From Candidatus Chryseobacterium colombiense (GTDB taxonomy: Bacteria > Bacteroidota > Bacteroidia > Flavobacteriales > Weeksellaceae): a DNA stretch of 64,000 nt. The DNA lies in contig CP119310.1 in the NCBI GenBank assembly GCA_029203185.1, positions 1,798,001 through 1,862,000 of the forward strand, in the 5' to 3' direction. Below, in pieces: positions 42,015 through 51,017 of the stretch. The notes beneath the pieces are model-generated. The model was not told where the DNA came from and did no database searches. It saw only the letters and a program-made list of their open reading frames with translations. Numbering within the stretch: the first letter of the stretch is position 1; each line of letters starts with the position of its first letter. Both the position numbers and the translations under genes were made by a program.

Positions 42015-42995
42015 ATGCATTACATAATGATCTATTTCAAATTTCCATTCGACGAAAAACTCTATTCGACAGACAAAGATTCAAGTGAAAACCCTATCAA
42101 TTTTCATTCTTTCGACGGATTAAGGCAAATCAACTGTAACGGAAAAATTATTGAAATAAATCACGACAATTTTGATCAGACAGCAATTTCAAGTAAGGAT
42201 TTAAAAGAAGATGATAACAGGTTTACGCCAGAAACCAAAGACGAATATCTGAATAAATTGGATCAGGTCATTGAAGTTATTAAAGACAACCAACTTCCCA
42301 AACTGGTCTATTCCAGAAGGAAAATCTTCACAAATTTTAATCAGATCGATCTTAAAGAAAGCTTCAAAAACCTTTGTAATGCTTATCCCAATGCCTTCAG
42401 ATATATCTTGATTAATAGTGAAAATTCGTGGATGGGTGCTTTTTCAGAAGTCTTGGGGAAATTCAACAAGCAAACCCATACTTTTGAAACAATGAGCCTT
42501 GCCGGAACACTTCCAATTTCAGAAAGCTGGTCTGAAAAGGAAATTGAAGAACAAAAACCCGTTTCAAACTACATCAGAGATATTTTAAAAAACTATTCGG
42601 AAACGCTCGAAGAATCGGAAACCTATGATCATATTTCAGGAAACATCAAACATCTCAGAACAGATTTTAAAATAAAAATCCACCCAGAAGAGTTAGATAC
42701 TATCATTCAGGAATTACATCCTACTCCTGCTGTTTGTGGGATACCAAAAGAGTTTTGTAAAGAAAACATTCTGAAATTGGAAAAATATCCACGCGAATTG
42801 TACGCAGGTTATATCAAAATAGAAACCGACGAAAGCATTCAGTATTTTGTTAATCTTCGTTGCTCTAAACTTTACAAAAATGCGGTCCATCTTTTTGTAG
42901 GAGGCGGAATCACCGCACAAAGCAATCCGGAAAAAGAATGGATAGAAACCGAATTGAAATCAGAAGCGGTGCTAAAAAATCTTGTGGTTTCTTAA
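42015..42995 (+). CDS. Isochorismate synthase
   Basis: Chorismate-binding enzyme (MenF/EntC family) of about 322-326 residues that makes isochorismate for menaquinone or a siderophore. Motifs: SLAGTLP, the HLRTD segment, ELHPTPAVCGIPK, YAGYI and the C-terminal VGGGITAQSNP with catalytic acidic residues. The ATG at 42015 is used, but one at 42027 (MIYFKFPFDEK) is more likely the natural start. No menD or menE is adjacent, so the pathway is not fixed by context. Confidence 0.9.
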   Translation: MHYIMIYFKFPFDEKLYSTDKDSSENPINFHSFDGLRQINCNGKIIEINHDNFDQTAISSKDLKEDDNRFTPETKDEYLNKLDQVIEVIKDNQLPKLVYSRRKIFTNFNQIDLKESFKNLCNAYPNAFRYILINSENSWMGAFSEVLGKFNKQTHTFETMSLAGTLPISESWSEKEIEEQKPVSNYIRDILKNYSETLEESETYDHISGNIKHLRTDFKIKIHPEELDTIIQELHPTPAVCGIPKEFCKENILKLEKYPRELYAGYIKIETDESIQYFVNLRCSKLYKNAVHLFVGGGITAQSNPEKEWIETELKSEAVLKNLVVS

Positions 42996-43028
42996 ATTCA
43001 TTCTTTTAAAGATTTACCTAATAAGATT

Positions 43029-43056
43029 GAGATTCTTCATTTCATTCAGAATGACA
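43029..43056. repeat. Dispersed palindromic intergenic repeat, half copy d
   Basis: GAGATTCTTCATTTCATTCAGAATGACA equivalent to the right half of the repeats at 49495-49624 and 58689-58772; the left half is absent. Confidence 0.6.
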
Positions 43057-43094
43057 AGGTTTGCTTTAATGACAATTAATAATTACAAAGAAAA

Positions 43095-43120
43095 AACCTC
43101 TTTCAGCTTGAAAGAGGTTT
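43095..43120. terminator. Terminator between isochorismate synthase and small membrane protein
   Basis: AAACCTCTTTC pairs with GAAAGAGGTTT around a short loop, with A tract before and TATATTT after; convergent position. Confidence 0.8.
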
Positions 43121-43146
43121 ATATTTGATGGTATAATTAAAAATAA

Positions 43147-43341
43147 TTATTTTCTTACTCCGATTTTACTCCAGGTATTCATTACAAAAAGTAATATTAA
43201 TCCTATAACTCCTGCTCCGATAGAGAAAACAAACTTCAGATTATCTTCGGAAAGAAGATCTGTGTTAAAATCTATTGCATATACATTGATTCCGATAATG
43301 ATAACGAAAACGATCAAAAATACTTTATAAAACTTCTGCAT
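43147..43341 (-). CDS. Small two-helix membrane protein downstream of marC
   Basis: 64 residues with two membrane helices (about 5-22 and 38-57) and a short polar end. No recognised domain. It follows the marC-like gene by five bases on the same strand, a gene order suggesting that it belongs to the same transcript and possibly assists the MarC protein. Its own terminator follows. Function unknown. Confidence 0.7.
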   Translation of the reverse strand: MQKFYKVFLIVFVIIIGINVYAIDFNTDLLSEDNLKFVFSIGAGVIGLILLFVMNTWSKIGVRK

Positions 43342-43346
43342 AATTT

Positions 43347-43949
43347 TTAAAAATTAATATAATTCTGCACCAATTGGGCAAAGTTTGCGGTAAATAATTT
43401 GATTGAAATCGCCAGAAGAATAATTCCAAAAACTTTCTGTAAAATAGCTAATGTTGCTTCCCCCATTTTCTTTTCCAGCCAAGTAGCAGATTTCAGCACC
43501 AAATATACGAAAATTGTATTGAGAATGATTCCAAAAATGATATTAATATCATGGAATTCAGCTTTTAAAGATAAAGTGGTCGTTAAAGTTCCCGCTCCGG
43601 CAACTAATGGAAAAGCAATAGGAACAATAGACGCCGATTTTGCTTCTGAGGTCTTATTGATTTCAATACCCAGAATCATTTCCAGGGCAATAATGAAAAT
43701 AACAAACGCTCCTGCAATGGCAAATGAATTGACATCTACTCCGATAAATTTTAAGATCTTGTCTCCTACAAAAAGAAAAACAAGCATAATCCCACCAGCT
43801 GTAATAGATGCTCTCCTCGCTTCAATCTGTCCGAATTTTTGCTGCAGACTTACCACAATAGGAATAGAACCAATGATATCGATCACGGCAAAAAGTACCA
43901 TAAAACAGGTAATGATTTCTTTAATAGAAAAATGTTCAAATACTTCCAT
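43347..43949 (-). CDS. MarC family integral membrane protein
   Basis: A 200-residue six-helix membrane protein of the MarC/NAAT family; FMVLFAVIDIIGSIPIV and VPIAFPLVAGAGTLTT are signature stretches. Family members are proposed amino acid or antibiotic-related transporters, but physiological function is unsettled. An exact -7 element lies 21 bases upstream. Co-transcribed with the 64-residue protein. Confidence 0.9.
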   Translation of the reverse strand: MEVFEHFSIKEIITCFMVLFAVIDIIGSIPIVVSLQQKFGQIEARRASITAGGIMLVFLFVGDKILKFIGVDVNSFAIAGAFVIFIIALEMILGIEINKTSEAKSASIVPIAFPLVAGAGTLTTTLSLKAEFHDINIIFGIILNTIFVYLVLKSATWLEKKMGEATLAILQKVFGIILLAISIKLFTANFAQLVQNYINF

Positions 43950-43970
43950 TACTTTAAATTAAGAATTTCG

Positions 43971-43978
43971 CAAAAATA
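43971..43978 (-). promoter_or_regulatory. -7 promoter element before marC
   Basis: Minus-strand TATTTTTG, exact TAnnTTTG, 21 bases before the ATG at 43949. Confidence 0.5.
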
Positions 43979-43992
43979 TGAAAAATAATTAA

Positions 43993-45735
43993 TTATTTGC
44001 TAATGCTGGAATATAATTTAACAATTGTATCATACAGCTCATCAATTCCCTCTTCAGATTTTACCGGCGCGTATTTTTCAATCTGAATTTTTTGGGACAG
44101 AATTCTGTATTCCTCCGCAATATTATTCCCTTTATAACTTTCTAAAAACGCCACAAAATCCTTCGAAGAACTTTGAAAATATTGATTTCTGACTTCTGAA
44201 TCTAGTTCTTCCACCGTTTTGAAAAACTTGGTATAGTCATTATTTTCTTTTAGATTTTTTAAATAGTTAAAATAATCTGAAATATCTGTCTTCAGCATAG
44301 TGCGGATCTCTTCCTCCGTTTCTGCAATCGTACCCAAGGATTCCGGAGATACTGTTTTGTTAACTAAAGAACGCTTTTTTTGCCAATTTCTAAATACAAG
44401 ATAAGAAACAAATAAACTCAGCAGAATAGCAATATTGATAAACAGAACATTCCAATTAAATTTATTTTTTTCTTTTACTTTAAATGAAGTTGTCTTTAAT
44501 ACCGGAGTATTTACCGTTTCTAAAAAGTTGTTGGTATATTCATTTACCTTTTCTACCGTAGAACGGGATTCCATGATCTGGTCATGAGACAACGATTGAA
44601 CACTTAATTCCCCGACAGGAACTTCAACATATTCTTTTTTCTCAGGATCAAAAAATGAAAACTCTTCGGTTTTAATTGAAATAGCGCCCTGTTTTTTAGG
44701 AATTACAATATAATTAGCAAAAATCTCACCTTTCATTCCTACTTTTCCGGGATAAACTTTTGAAGTAATTTTTGGAGTAAAAAACTCATAATCCTGGGAG
44801 GCCTCAATACCTGGCAATTTCATATCCGTAATATTGCCTTCCCCTGAAATTTTCACCACCACATGCATTGGTTTTTCTACCTCTGTTTTTTCTGCAGTGG
44901 GGCAATAAACATCTACCTTAAAATTTCCGACAGCATTCTTAAAACTTTCGGGAGCTCCTTCAGGAAGTTTCTTTACATTAAGCTTTATTTTATTGGAAAG
45001 TATTTTATTCTTACTGGAAAGCGTATTTACAGAAGCAGAAACAGAAGGTACTTCCACATACCCCGCACGATTAGGAAAAACCATAAAAACAGCAATCACC
45101 TGTGAGGCCATACTTCCTCCCATATCAGAAGGATCAATCTCTGATCTTCTGAAGTGTACCGGATGTACGTTGATATTGTCCTGCTGAGGAAGCTGAATGT
45201 TTCTAACCTTTCTTAAATTATCAATATTTTTTGAATATACCTTTAATACCGCAATGGTAGGCTGGTCCTGATAAACTTCTCTATCCTCAATCTCCATATT
45301 CAGAAATACTTCATTCTGCGCCGCAATATGTGCAGAAGATTTTTTATCAAGATCTTTTATTACGATATCAAAAGGCTCCGTTTTGTAAATTTTGTTACTT
45401 ACCGTAACCAGAACCGACCCAATTCTGATTTTCCCCTTCTTTTTGGGTTCAAGCGCCAATCGGGTAATTTTTTCTGTAATGACCGTATTGGTTAAAGGAT
45501 CCACGAAACTGTTGGTTACGGATCCGCTACCTATTATTGTAAATCTGGAAAGATCCGGTAATTGAAATACAGACTGCTGTTCAAGATCTCCGCCATTAAG
45601 TTCTAAGACAATGGTGAGATTAATAATTTCTCTTCCATTATATTCAGCTTTATCAGATTCCAGAGAAAGGTTCACCTGTCCATAAGAAATTATGGAAACA
45701 AATAGGAGTAATATGTAGATAAGCTTTTGCTTCAT
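43993..45735 (-). CDS. batD: BatD family protein
   Basis: Last gene of the Bat (Bacteroides aerotolerance) operon. 580 residues: signal peptide (about 1-19, ending SYGQ), repeated beta-sandwich oxygen-tolerance (BatD) domains, a membrane helix at about 430-450 and a helical cytoplasmic C-terminus. Thought to act as a periplasmic/inner-membrane scaffold for BatA/B, helping survive oxidative or envelope stress. Start at the ATG whose A is shared with the batC stop (TGATG), an arrangement that gives coupled translation; two codons further upstream are also open. Confidence 0.9.
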   Translation of the reverse strand: MKQKLIYILLLFVSIISYGQVNLSLESDKAEYNGREIINLTIVLELNGGDLEQQSVFQLPDLSRFTIIGSGSVTNSFVDPLTNTVITEKITRLALEPKKKGKIRIGSVLVTVSNKIYKTEPFDIVIKDLDKKSSAHIAAQNEVFLNMEIEDREVYQDQPTIAVLKVYSKNIDNLRKVRNIQLPQQDNINVHPVHFRRSEIDPSDMGGSMASQVIAVFMVFPNRAGYVEVPSVSASVNTLSSKNKILSNKIKLNVKKLPEGAPESFKNAVGNFKVDVYCPTAEKTEVEKPMHVVVKISGEGNITDMKLPGIEASQDYEFFTPKITSKVYPGKVGMKGEIFANYIVIPKKQGAISIKTEEFSFFDPEKKEYVEVPVGELSVQSLSHDQIMESRSTVEKVNEYTNNFLETVNTPVLKTTSFKVKEKNKFNWNVLFINIAILLSLFVSYLVFRNWQKKRSLVNKTVSPESLGTIAETEEEIRTMLKTDISDYFNYLKNLKENNDYTKFFKTVEELDSEVRNQYFQSSSKDFVAFLESYKGNNIAEEYRILSQKIQIEKYAPVKSEEGIDELYDTIVKLYSSISK

Positions 45736-46478
45736 CACCAATCTTTCTCGTTGCTTTGCGGCATCGAATAAGAATTTTTATTTAAAATTCTTCTGGCGGT
45801 TTCTTTTTCTTTTTCGCTTACTTTGTTTAATATGGCATTTTCAAGATCTTTTGGTATTTTGCCTTCATTGTTCTGGTTTTGATCAGGATTATTTCCTTCC
45901 TGATTTTTCCCTTTATTTTGCTGGCCTTTTCCCTGATCCTGTTTTTGATCTTTAGGATTTCCGTTTTGATCATCATTTTGTTTTTGGTCACCGCCGCCTC
46001 CTTTGCCTGAGTTATTCTGCTGGTTCTTCTTTTGTTGGTTTTCTTTTTCCTTCAGTTTGGCAATTTCATAGTTTTTTCTTGTTGCCTCGCTTTTTGGATT
46101 TTGTTTTAAGGATTGCTTATAATAATCTGCAGCTTTTTCGGGCTGATTCATCTGCATATAAGCATTTCCTAAATTATGTAGAGCCGCCGCCTTATCCGGA
46201 AGATTCTGAGAAAGTGCTTTTGCCTTTTCAAATTCAGCCTTTGCTTCTTCATATTTTTTGCTCTTGTATAAAGCATTTCCCAAATTATAATGAGCTGTAA
46301 AATCTTTATTATTTTGTTTTACGGCTTCCACATATTTGGAAGATGCACCCTCATAATTTTTATCGTTGAATTTTTGGTTGCCTTCATACACCAAAGTCCT
46401 GTAACTCTCCTGACCGAACAAGCAGCCTGAAAAGCTTAAGGCAAACATAAACGATAAGAAAATGATTTTAGTATTCAT
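45735..46478 (-). CDS. batC: BatC, tetratricopeptide repeat protein
   Basis: A 247-residue TPR protein of the Bat complex. Signal sequence (about 1-21, with FSGC as possible lipobox), at least three TPR units (VYEGNQKFNDKNYEGASSKY, AHYNLGNALYKSKKYEEA, ALHNLGNAYMQMNQPEKA), then a Gln/Asn/Lys/Gly-rich low-complexity linker (about 155-210) and a short helical tail. The linker is typical of BatC. ATG at 46478 preferred over an upstream TTG. Last base shared with batD start. Confidence 0.9.
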   Translation of the reverse strand: MNTKIIFLSFMFALSFSGCLFGQESYRTLVYEGNQKFNDKNYEGASSKYVEAVKQNNKDFTAHYNLGNALYKSKKYEEAKAEFEKAKALSQNLPDKAAALHNLGNAYMQMNQPEKAADYYKQSLKQNPKSEATRKNYEIAKLKEKENQQKKNQQNNSGKGGGGDQKQNDDQNGNPKDQKQDQGKGQQNKGKNQEGNNPDQNQNNEGKIPKDLENAILNKVSEKEKETARRILNKNSYSMPQSNEKDW

Positions 46479-46576
46479 CAAATGCAAAATTATTCCTTTA
46501 TATGTTAATAAACAGATTCTAGTTTGTTAAAATTGGGTTAAAGTATGACATAATAGCCTGTAAGCTAAACAGAAAA

Positions 46577-47584
46577 TTAAACATTAAAATCTCTTTTAGG
46601 ATTAAATATATAAATTAAAAAGAAGAATAAAATTGAAATCCCCAAAAAATATTGATAATAATGATTCGCATTTTGCGATTTTACCAACGTCTCCGAAGAG
46701 AATGATTTTTTACTCAGAAAATCAAGAATTTTATTGGGCGTTTCATTGATGTTATTTCCGTCAATATATTCTCCTCCTGTTGATTCAGCTATTTTATGAA
46801 GAGCTTCCGTTTGTCTTTTAGAGATTACCGTTTCTCCGTTCATGTTAGATTTATATCCCATTAACTGACCGAAAGAATATTCAGGAACGGGTGCTCCTTC
46901 TTCTGTTCCGATTCCTACGGTCGTCACCATAATTCCTTCTTTATTTGCCAGTCGTATGGCCGCCGCATCGTTACCTTCATTATCCTCTCCGTCGCTTAAC
47001 AAAATTACTTTTCTGGCTCCTTTATTTACATTTTTAAACTTTGCAGCAGCCGCTTCCATCGCTTTCAGGAAATCCGTTCCCTGAATCTGCATGGAATTGG
47101 TTTCAATGCCATTAATATAAGTTTCCGCAGAAGAATAATCAGTTGTCAAAGGCATAATAGAAGTGGCCTCTCCCGCGAAAATCACTACACCTATTTTATC
47201 ACTCTTCATTTGCTGCATGGTATTGATCATCACATTCTTCGCTTCCATTAAACGATTGGGTTCCACATCTTCCGCATTCATAGAATTAGAAACATCGAGC
47301 ATGAAGATCACATTATTCAGCTTCTGTTTGGTCTGAACTTCATTGGAACCACTCAAAAGATCAATAATAGAAAAAATGAGAAACAGAGTTCCTAAAAGAT
47401 ATAAAGCAGGAAAAAATTTTGTAAACCCTGAACTTTTTTCAAATAACTGTTCATGAAACTGATGCTCTGCAAATGCATCTCTTCTTTTCTTTTTCCATTT
47501 AAAAAAACGGATCAGCAGTACAGCCAAAAACGGCAATAGCAACAGCAATAACAAATACCAGTAGTTTCCTAAATACCAATCCAT
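46577..47584 (-). CDS. batB: BatB, von Willebrand factor A domain protein
   Basis: 335 residues: membrane helix (about 7-28), a second helix (about 58-77), a VWA domain with MIDAS motif DVSNS (97-101) and TDG-type serine/aspartate in LLSDGEDNEGND, then a C-terminal membrane helix (near 310-328). BatB works with BatA in the aerotolerance complex, likely through metal-dependent protein contacts. Its start codon overlaps the end of batA by one base (TAATG). Confidence 0.93.
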   Translation of the reverse strand: MDWYLGNYWYLLLLLLLPFLAVLLIRFFKWKKKRRDAFAEHQFHEQLFEKSSGFTKFFPALYLLGTLFLIFSIIDLLSGSNEVQTKQKLNNVIFMLDVSNSMNAEDVEPNRLMEAKNVMINTMQQMKSDKIGVVIFAGEATSIMPLTTDYSSAETYINGIETNSMQIQGTDFLKAMEAAAAKFKNVNKGARKVILLSDGEDNEGNDAAAIRLANKEGIMVTTVGIGTEEGAPVPEYSFGQLMGYKSNMNGETVISKRQTEALHKIAESTGGEYIDGNNINETPNKILDFLSKKSFSSETLVKSQNANHYYQYFLGISILFFFLIYIFNPKRDFNV

Positions 47585-48576
47585 TAGCTTAACAATTTAT
47601 AAAATACCCATCTCAATAAAGCATCAAAAATCAGCATTCCCAATGCAATCCAAAGAAAAATCTTAAAATATTCTTCGTAATTATACAGTTTGGAAACCTT
47701 GATATCAGATTTTTCCAATTGATTAATCTCATCATATACTTCAGCCAATCCCGAATTCGACGTTGCTCTGAAATACTTCCCTCCCGTCATCTGCGCCACC
47801 TCTTTCAAAACCGGTTCATCAATCTTAACTTCAGTTTCTGTAAATACTAAATCTCCGAATATATCGGTCTGTGTAGGCATTAAAGCATAGCCATTGGTTC
47901 CGATTCCGATAGAGTATACTTTGATATTATTATTTTTGGCAAGCTCAGCGGCAATTTGTGGCGGCATTGCATTTTCGATTGTATTCACACCATCTGTCAT
48001 AAGGATAATGATCTTACTTTTAGCCTTGCTGTTTTTAAGGTGATTGACCGCAACAGAAAGTCCTTCTCCGATCGCCGTTCCCGGTTGAAGCTCCATTGGA
48101 TTCAGATTTTTCAGTTCATCTATAACAACCTGATGATCGGAAGTTACCGGTACTTTCGTAAACGCTTCTCCGGAATACGCAACTAAACCAATCCTGTCAT
48201 TTGGACGTTTTTCAACAAACTTAACCGCAATATCCTTCAAAGCACTTAAACGATCCGGAGTTAAATCTTTTGCCAGCATACTTAAAGAAACATCCACAGA
48301 AAGCATAATATCGACTCCTTTCGTATCATCCCTGTCCTGAGAAATGGTAAACGTTCTTGGTCTTGCCATCGCAATAATCAAGGCAGAAAGAATGATATAC
48401 TTCGATATTTTCAGTAAAAAAAGTACCGGCAGAACACCATTGTTACTGCTCATATTTTTCACGGTAGGAACTTTAATTCCTTTTCTTTTCTGCTTCCTTA
48501 TATCTTTAATTAAAAGAGGAATAAACAGTAAAAAAAGAAGCAAGAACCACGGACTATAAAATTCAAAATCAAACAT
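47584..48576 (-). CDS. batA: BatA, von Willebrand factor A domain protein
   Basis: 330 residues with N-terminal helices (about 8-23 and 50-70), VWA domain with MIDAS motif DVSLS (95-99) and LMTDGVNTIENAMPP, and a C-terminal helix (near 303-325). Partner of BatB in the inner-membrane aerotolerance complex. Overlaps the BatX-like gene by eight bases at its start and batB by one at its end, showing tight operon organisation. Confidence 0.94.
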   Translation of the reverse strand: MFDFEFYSPWFLLLFLLFIPLLIKDIRKQKRKGIKVPTVKNMSSNNGVLPVLFLLKISKYIILSALIIAMARPRTFTISQDRDDTKGVDIMLSVDVSLSMLAKDLTPDRLSALKDIAVKFVEKRPNDRIGLVAYSGEAFTKVPVTSDHQVVIDELKNLNPMELQPGTAIGEGLSVAVNHLKNSKAKSKIIILMTDGVNTIENAMPPQIAAELAKNNNIKVYSIGIGTNGYALMPTQTDIFGDLVFTETEVKIDEPVLKEVAQMTGGKYFRATSNSGLAEVYDEINQLEKSDIKVSKLYNYEEYFKIFLWIALGMLIFDALLRWVFYKLLS

Positions 48577-49465
48577 CCTTTCTCAAGTTTTCAAATTCCA
48601 AATCCTTTGATGAGCGCTTTACAAATTCTCTGATATTTGCAAAATCTTTTTCCATGGCTTCCTGATCCGGAAAGGTTTTAGCAAATTTCACCAGATCTCC
48701 GCGCAAGAAGACCTCTTCCACTACTTTTTCGTTTTCCTGAGAAATGGTATTATTTTTTTTCATCAAATCAATTAAATCATCTGTCAATAACACATCTGCG
48801 GGCAAATGATATTGTCTGGAAATAAATTTTCTGGAAATATCGATCAGTTCTACATAGAATGAGCGGTAGTCTCCACTTTCCACATATTTTTTCTTCTTTA
48901 AGGAATCCAACTCTTTCAAAGTCTGATTGGTTGCTACTACAGGAGAATCTTTAGCTTTCCTTCCCCATTTAATAAACATAATGATCGCAATAATTAAGGC
49001 TATCACTGAAAGAGCGGCTAAAATATACCATTTATAAAGTTCCCAATAATCTTTTACTTCCAGATTTACCCCTTTATTGTTCATAATATCATTAATCTGA
49101 TCGCCTTTTTTTGCCGTATTAATGACATCTATTTCATAGGGAATTGTTTTTAAAACCTTTCCATCCACTTTGAATTCCAGTTCGGGAATTTTAAAAGTTC
49201 CTTCTTCAAATACCGCAAATTCAATTCTCCGGTAATAAATATCCTTAGTCTGGGCAATACTGTCTTTTACTTCTTCAAAATGAAAAGGCAGAAGCTCATT
49301 TTCAGGAGCGGCAGAAACTTTTTTATCGTGTAGATTATTAATGGTGATCACAATATGATTGAGTTCTCCCAAAGCAATGGTTTTCTTCTCAACGCTGGAA
49401 GAAAGGATCTGCGAAAAAGCATTCGCACAGATCAAAAAACAAAATATGAATAGTAGTTTTTTCAA
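48569..49465 (-). CDS. BatD-like oxygen tolerance protein (accessory gene of the Bat operon)
   Basis: 298 residues: signal peptide (about 1-18), a beta-sandwich domain (about 20-115) of the BatD-like kind, a membrane helix (146-166) and a helical cytoplasmic domain (YRSFYVELIDISRKFISRQYHLPADVLLTDDLIDLM). It sits where this accessory gene is expected, between DUF58 and batA. The start codon is a TTG (49465); no in-frame ATG precedes the signal peptide. A palindromic repeat lies directly upstream. Confidence 0.8.
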   Translation of the reverse strand: MKKLLFIFCFLICANAFSQILSSSVEKKTIALGELNHIVITINNLHDKKVSAAPENELLPFHFEEVKDSIAQTKDIYYRRIEFAVFEEGTFKIPELEFKVDGKVLKTIPYEIDVINTAKKGDQINDIMNNKGVNLEVKDYWELYKWYILAALSVIALIIAIIMFIKWGRKAKDSPVVATNQTLKELDSLKKKKYVESGDYRSFYVELIDISRKFISRQYHLPADVLLTDDLIDLMKKNNTISQENEKVVEEVFLRGDLVKFAKTFPDQEAMEKDFANIREFVKRSSKDLEFENLRKDV

Positions 49466-49494
49466 TTTTATCTTTAAATTTTAAAATCACACTT

Positions 49495-49624
49495 GTCATT
49501 CTGACAAAGGAAGAATCTAAATATTAATATTCTTACTTTTTCAAATAAACTTAGCATTTAAAAACATGCCGTTAAGTTCAAATTGAGAAATTCTTCATTT
49601 CGCTTACGCTGCATTCAGAATGAC
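49495..49624. repeat. Dispersed palindromic intergenic repeat, copy b (inside Bat operon)
   Basis: Begins GTCATTCTGAC at 49495 and ends TTCAGAATGAC at 49624; contains AGAATCT and AATTCTTCATTTCGCTT, the parts shared with copies a and c. It separates the DUF58 gene from the BatX-like gene by 175 bases. Confidence 0.75.
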
Positions 49625-49640
49625 AGAAGAAGCTTTATTT

Positions 49641-50504
49641 TTATTTCTTCTGAAAATAGTTATACAATAACTTTGAGTAATCGGAGCCTGTATTAATATT
49701 CATAAAACTCGCTGAACTATTGGCAAAATCCTCTTCTAAAGCTCTCAACTTCTGTTTCTGGGCTTCTGCAAAAGTATATCTCCACCTTGCACTGGAAGTA
49801 TTTGCCCAGATTTGCTTTCCAGTTTCCGCATCATACAATAAAGTATAGCCGACATCAGGAATTTCATTGTCTTTTTCATCAAAAATCCTCATTCCCAGCA
49901 ACTGATGCTTTTTTGAAGCCACTCTCAGCATTTTGGAATCATATTCATCTTCAAAATCCGAGAAGAGAAATACCAGAGATTTTCTCTTGAAAATTCCCAT
50001 CATATATTCCATGGCCTTATCAATTCTTGACACTGCAGGAACATAATCTGCCGTGAGAATATTACTGATAATTGAAAGAATATGTTTTCTCCCCTTTTGC
50101 GGAGGAATTACCTTATATACTTTATCTGCAAATAAAATCAAACCTACCTTATCATTATTCCCTGCAGCAGAAAAGCCTAAACTTGCTGCAATTTCTGCAA
50201 CATATTCTCTTTTCAGCTGAGTTTTTGTTCCGTAATCCATGGAAGCAGAAATATCTACGAGTAGCATCATCGTCAATTCCCTTTCCTCTTCCATCACTTT
50301 CACGAATGGTTCACGGAAACGTGCTGTTTTATTCCAGTCAATTCTTCTGATCTCATCGCCAAACTGATACGGACGGACTTCCGAGAAGGTCATTCCCTGC
50401 CCTTTAAAAGCACTGTGATATTGTCCCATCAAAGTAGCTTCCGTCTTCTTTCGGGTACGGATTTCTATTTGCTTGACTTTTTTTACAATATCTTTTATCT
50501 GCAT
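49641..50504 (-). CDS. DUF58 domain-containing protein
   Basis: 287 residues with DUF58 signature RPYQFGDEIRRIDWNKTAR (44-62) and a VWA-like fold with MIDAS-type DISAS (84-88). Works with MoxR ATPases and Bat proteins in the aerotolerance operon; precise role unknown. It is soluble, without signal peptide. It follows the acetyltransferase gene by 57 bases on the same strand. Confidence 0.92.
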   Translation of the reverse strand: MQIKDIVKKVKQIEIRTRKKTEATLMGQYHSAFKGQGMTFSEVRPYQFGDEIRRIDWNKTARFREPFVKVMEEERELTMMLLVDISASMDYGTKTQLKREYVAEIAASLGFSAAGNNDKVGLILFADKVYKVIPPQKGRKHILSIISNILTADYVPAVSRIDKAMEYMMGIFKRKSLVFLFSDFEDEYDSKMLRVASKKHQLLGMRIFDEKDNEIPDVGYTLLYDAETGKQIWANTSSARWRYTFAEAQKQKLRALEEDFANSSASFMNINTGSDYSKLLYNYFQKK

Positions 50505-50561
50505 AAATTAATTTTAATGTTGAGGTTGAGATTAAGTTTGAGAAACTCATCAATTTTCAAC

Positions 50562-51017
50562 TTATTTAAATTCTATAGAAACATTAAACCATTCATCATC
50601 AAATTTCGGGCTGTATTTTTTATAGAAATTAATCGCCGGTTCGTTCCAGTTCAACACCTGAAAAACCATTCCGTTGTATTGATTGGATTTTCCGTGTTCC
50701 ATCGTTGCTTCAAATAATTTCTTCCCGATTTGTTTTCCTCTCAGCTTTTCCGTCACCACCAAATCCTCAAGATATAGTCTTCTTCCTTTCCATGTTGAAT
50801 ATCTGTCATAATACAAAGAGATTCCAACAATTTCTCCATTATATTCAGCCACAAAAGCTCCCCAAACCGAGGATTTCCCAAATCCGTCTTCAATAAATTG
50901 CTCTAAAGTCAAAGTTACTTCATGCAACGCCTTTTCATAATCGGCCAGTTCTTTAATTAATTCCAACATCGGAGCACAATCTTCCTGAACTGCCTTTCTA
51001 ATCATTACTTCATTCAT
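50562..51017 (-). CDS. GNAT family N-acetyltransferase, SSAT-like
   Basis: A 151-residue acetyltransferase resembling spermidine/spermine (diamine) N1-acetyltransferases: YSTWKGRRLYLEDLVV and LRGKQIGKKLFEATMEH (acetyl-CoA loop) and the end VLNWNEPAINFYKKY are close to the SAT1 pattern. It begins by sharing one base with the MoxR stop (TAATG), so it is embedded in the Bat operon between MoxR and DUF58, where these are often neighbours. Likely acetylates a polyamine or thialysine-type amine; substrate unproven. Confidence 0.87.
   Translation of the reverse strand: MNEVMIRKAVQEDCAPMLELIKELADYEKALHEVTLTLEQFIEDGFGKSSVWGAFVAEYNGEIVGISLYYDRYSTWKGRRLYLEDLVVTEKLRGKQIGKKLFEATMEHGKSNQYNGMVFQVLNWNEPAINFYKKYSPKFDDEWFNVSIEFK

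Noticed and set aside
43399..43962. 187-codon plus-strand frame opposite marC
   Set aside because: Marks the complement of a MarC family protein with clear signature motifs; the plus frame has no family features.
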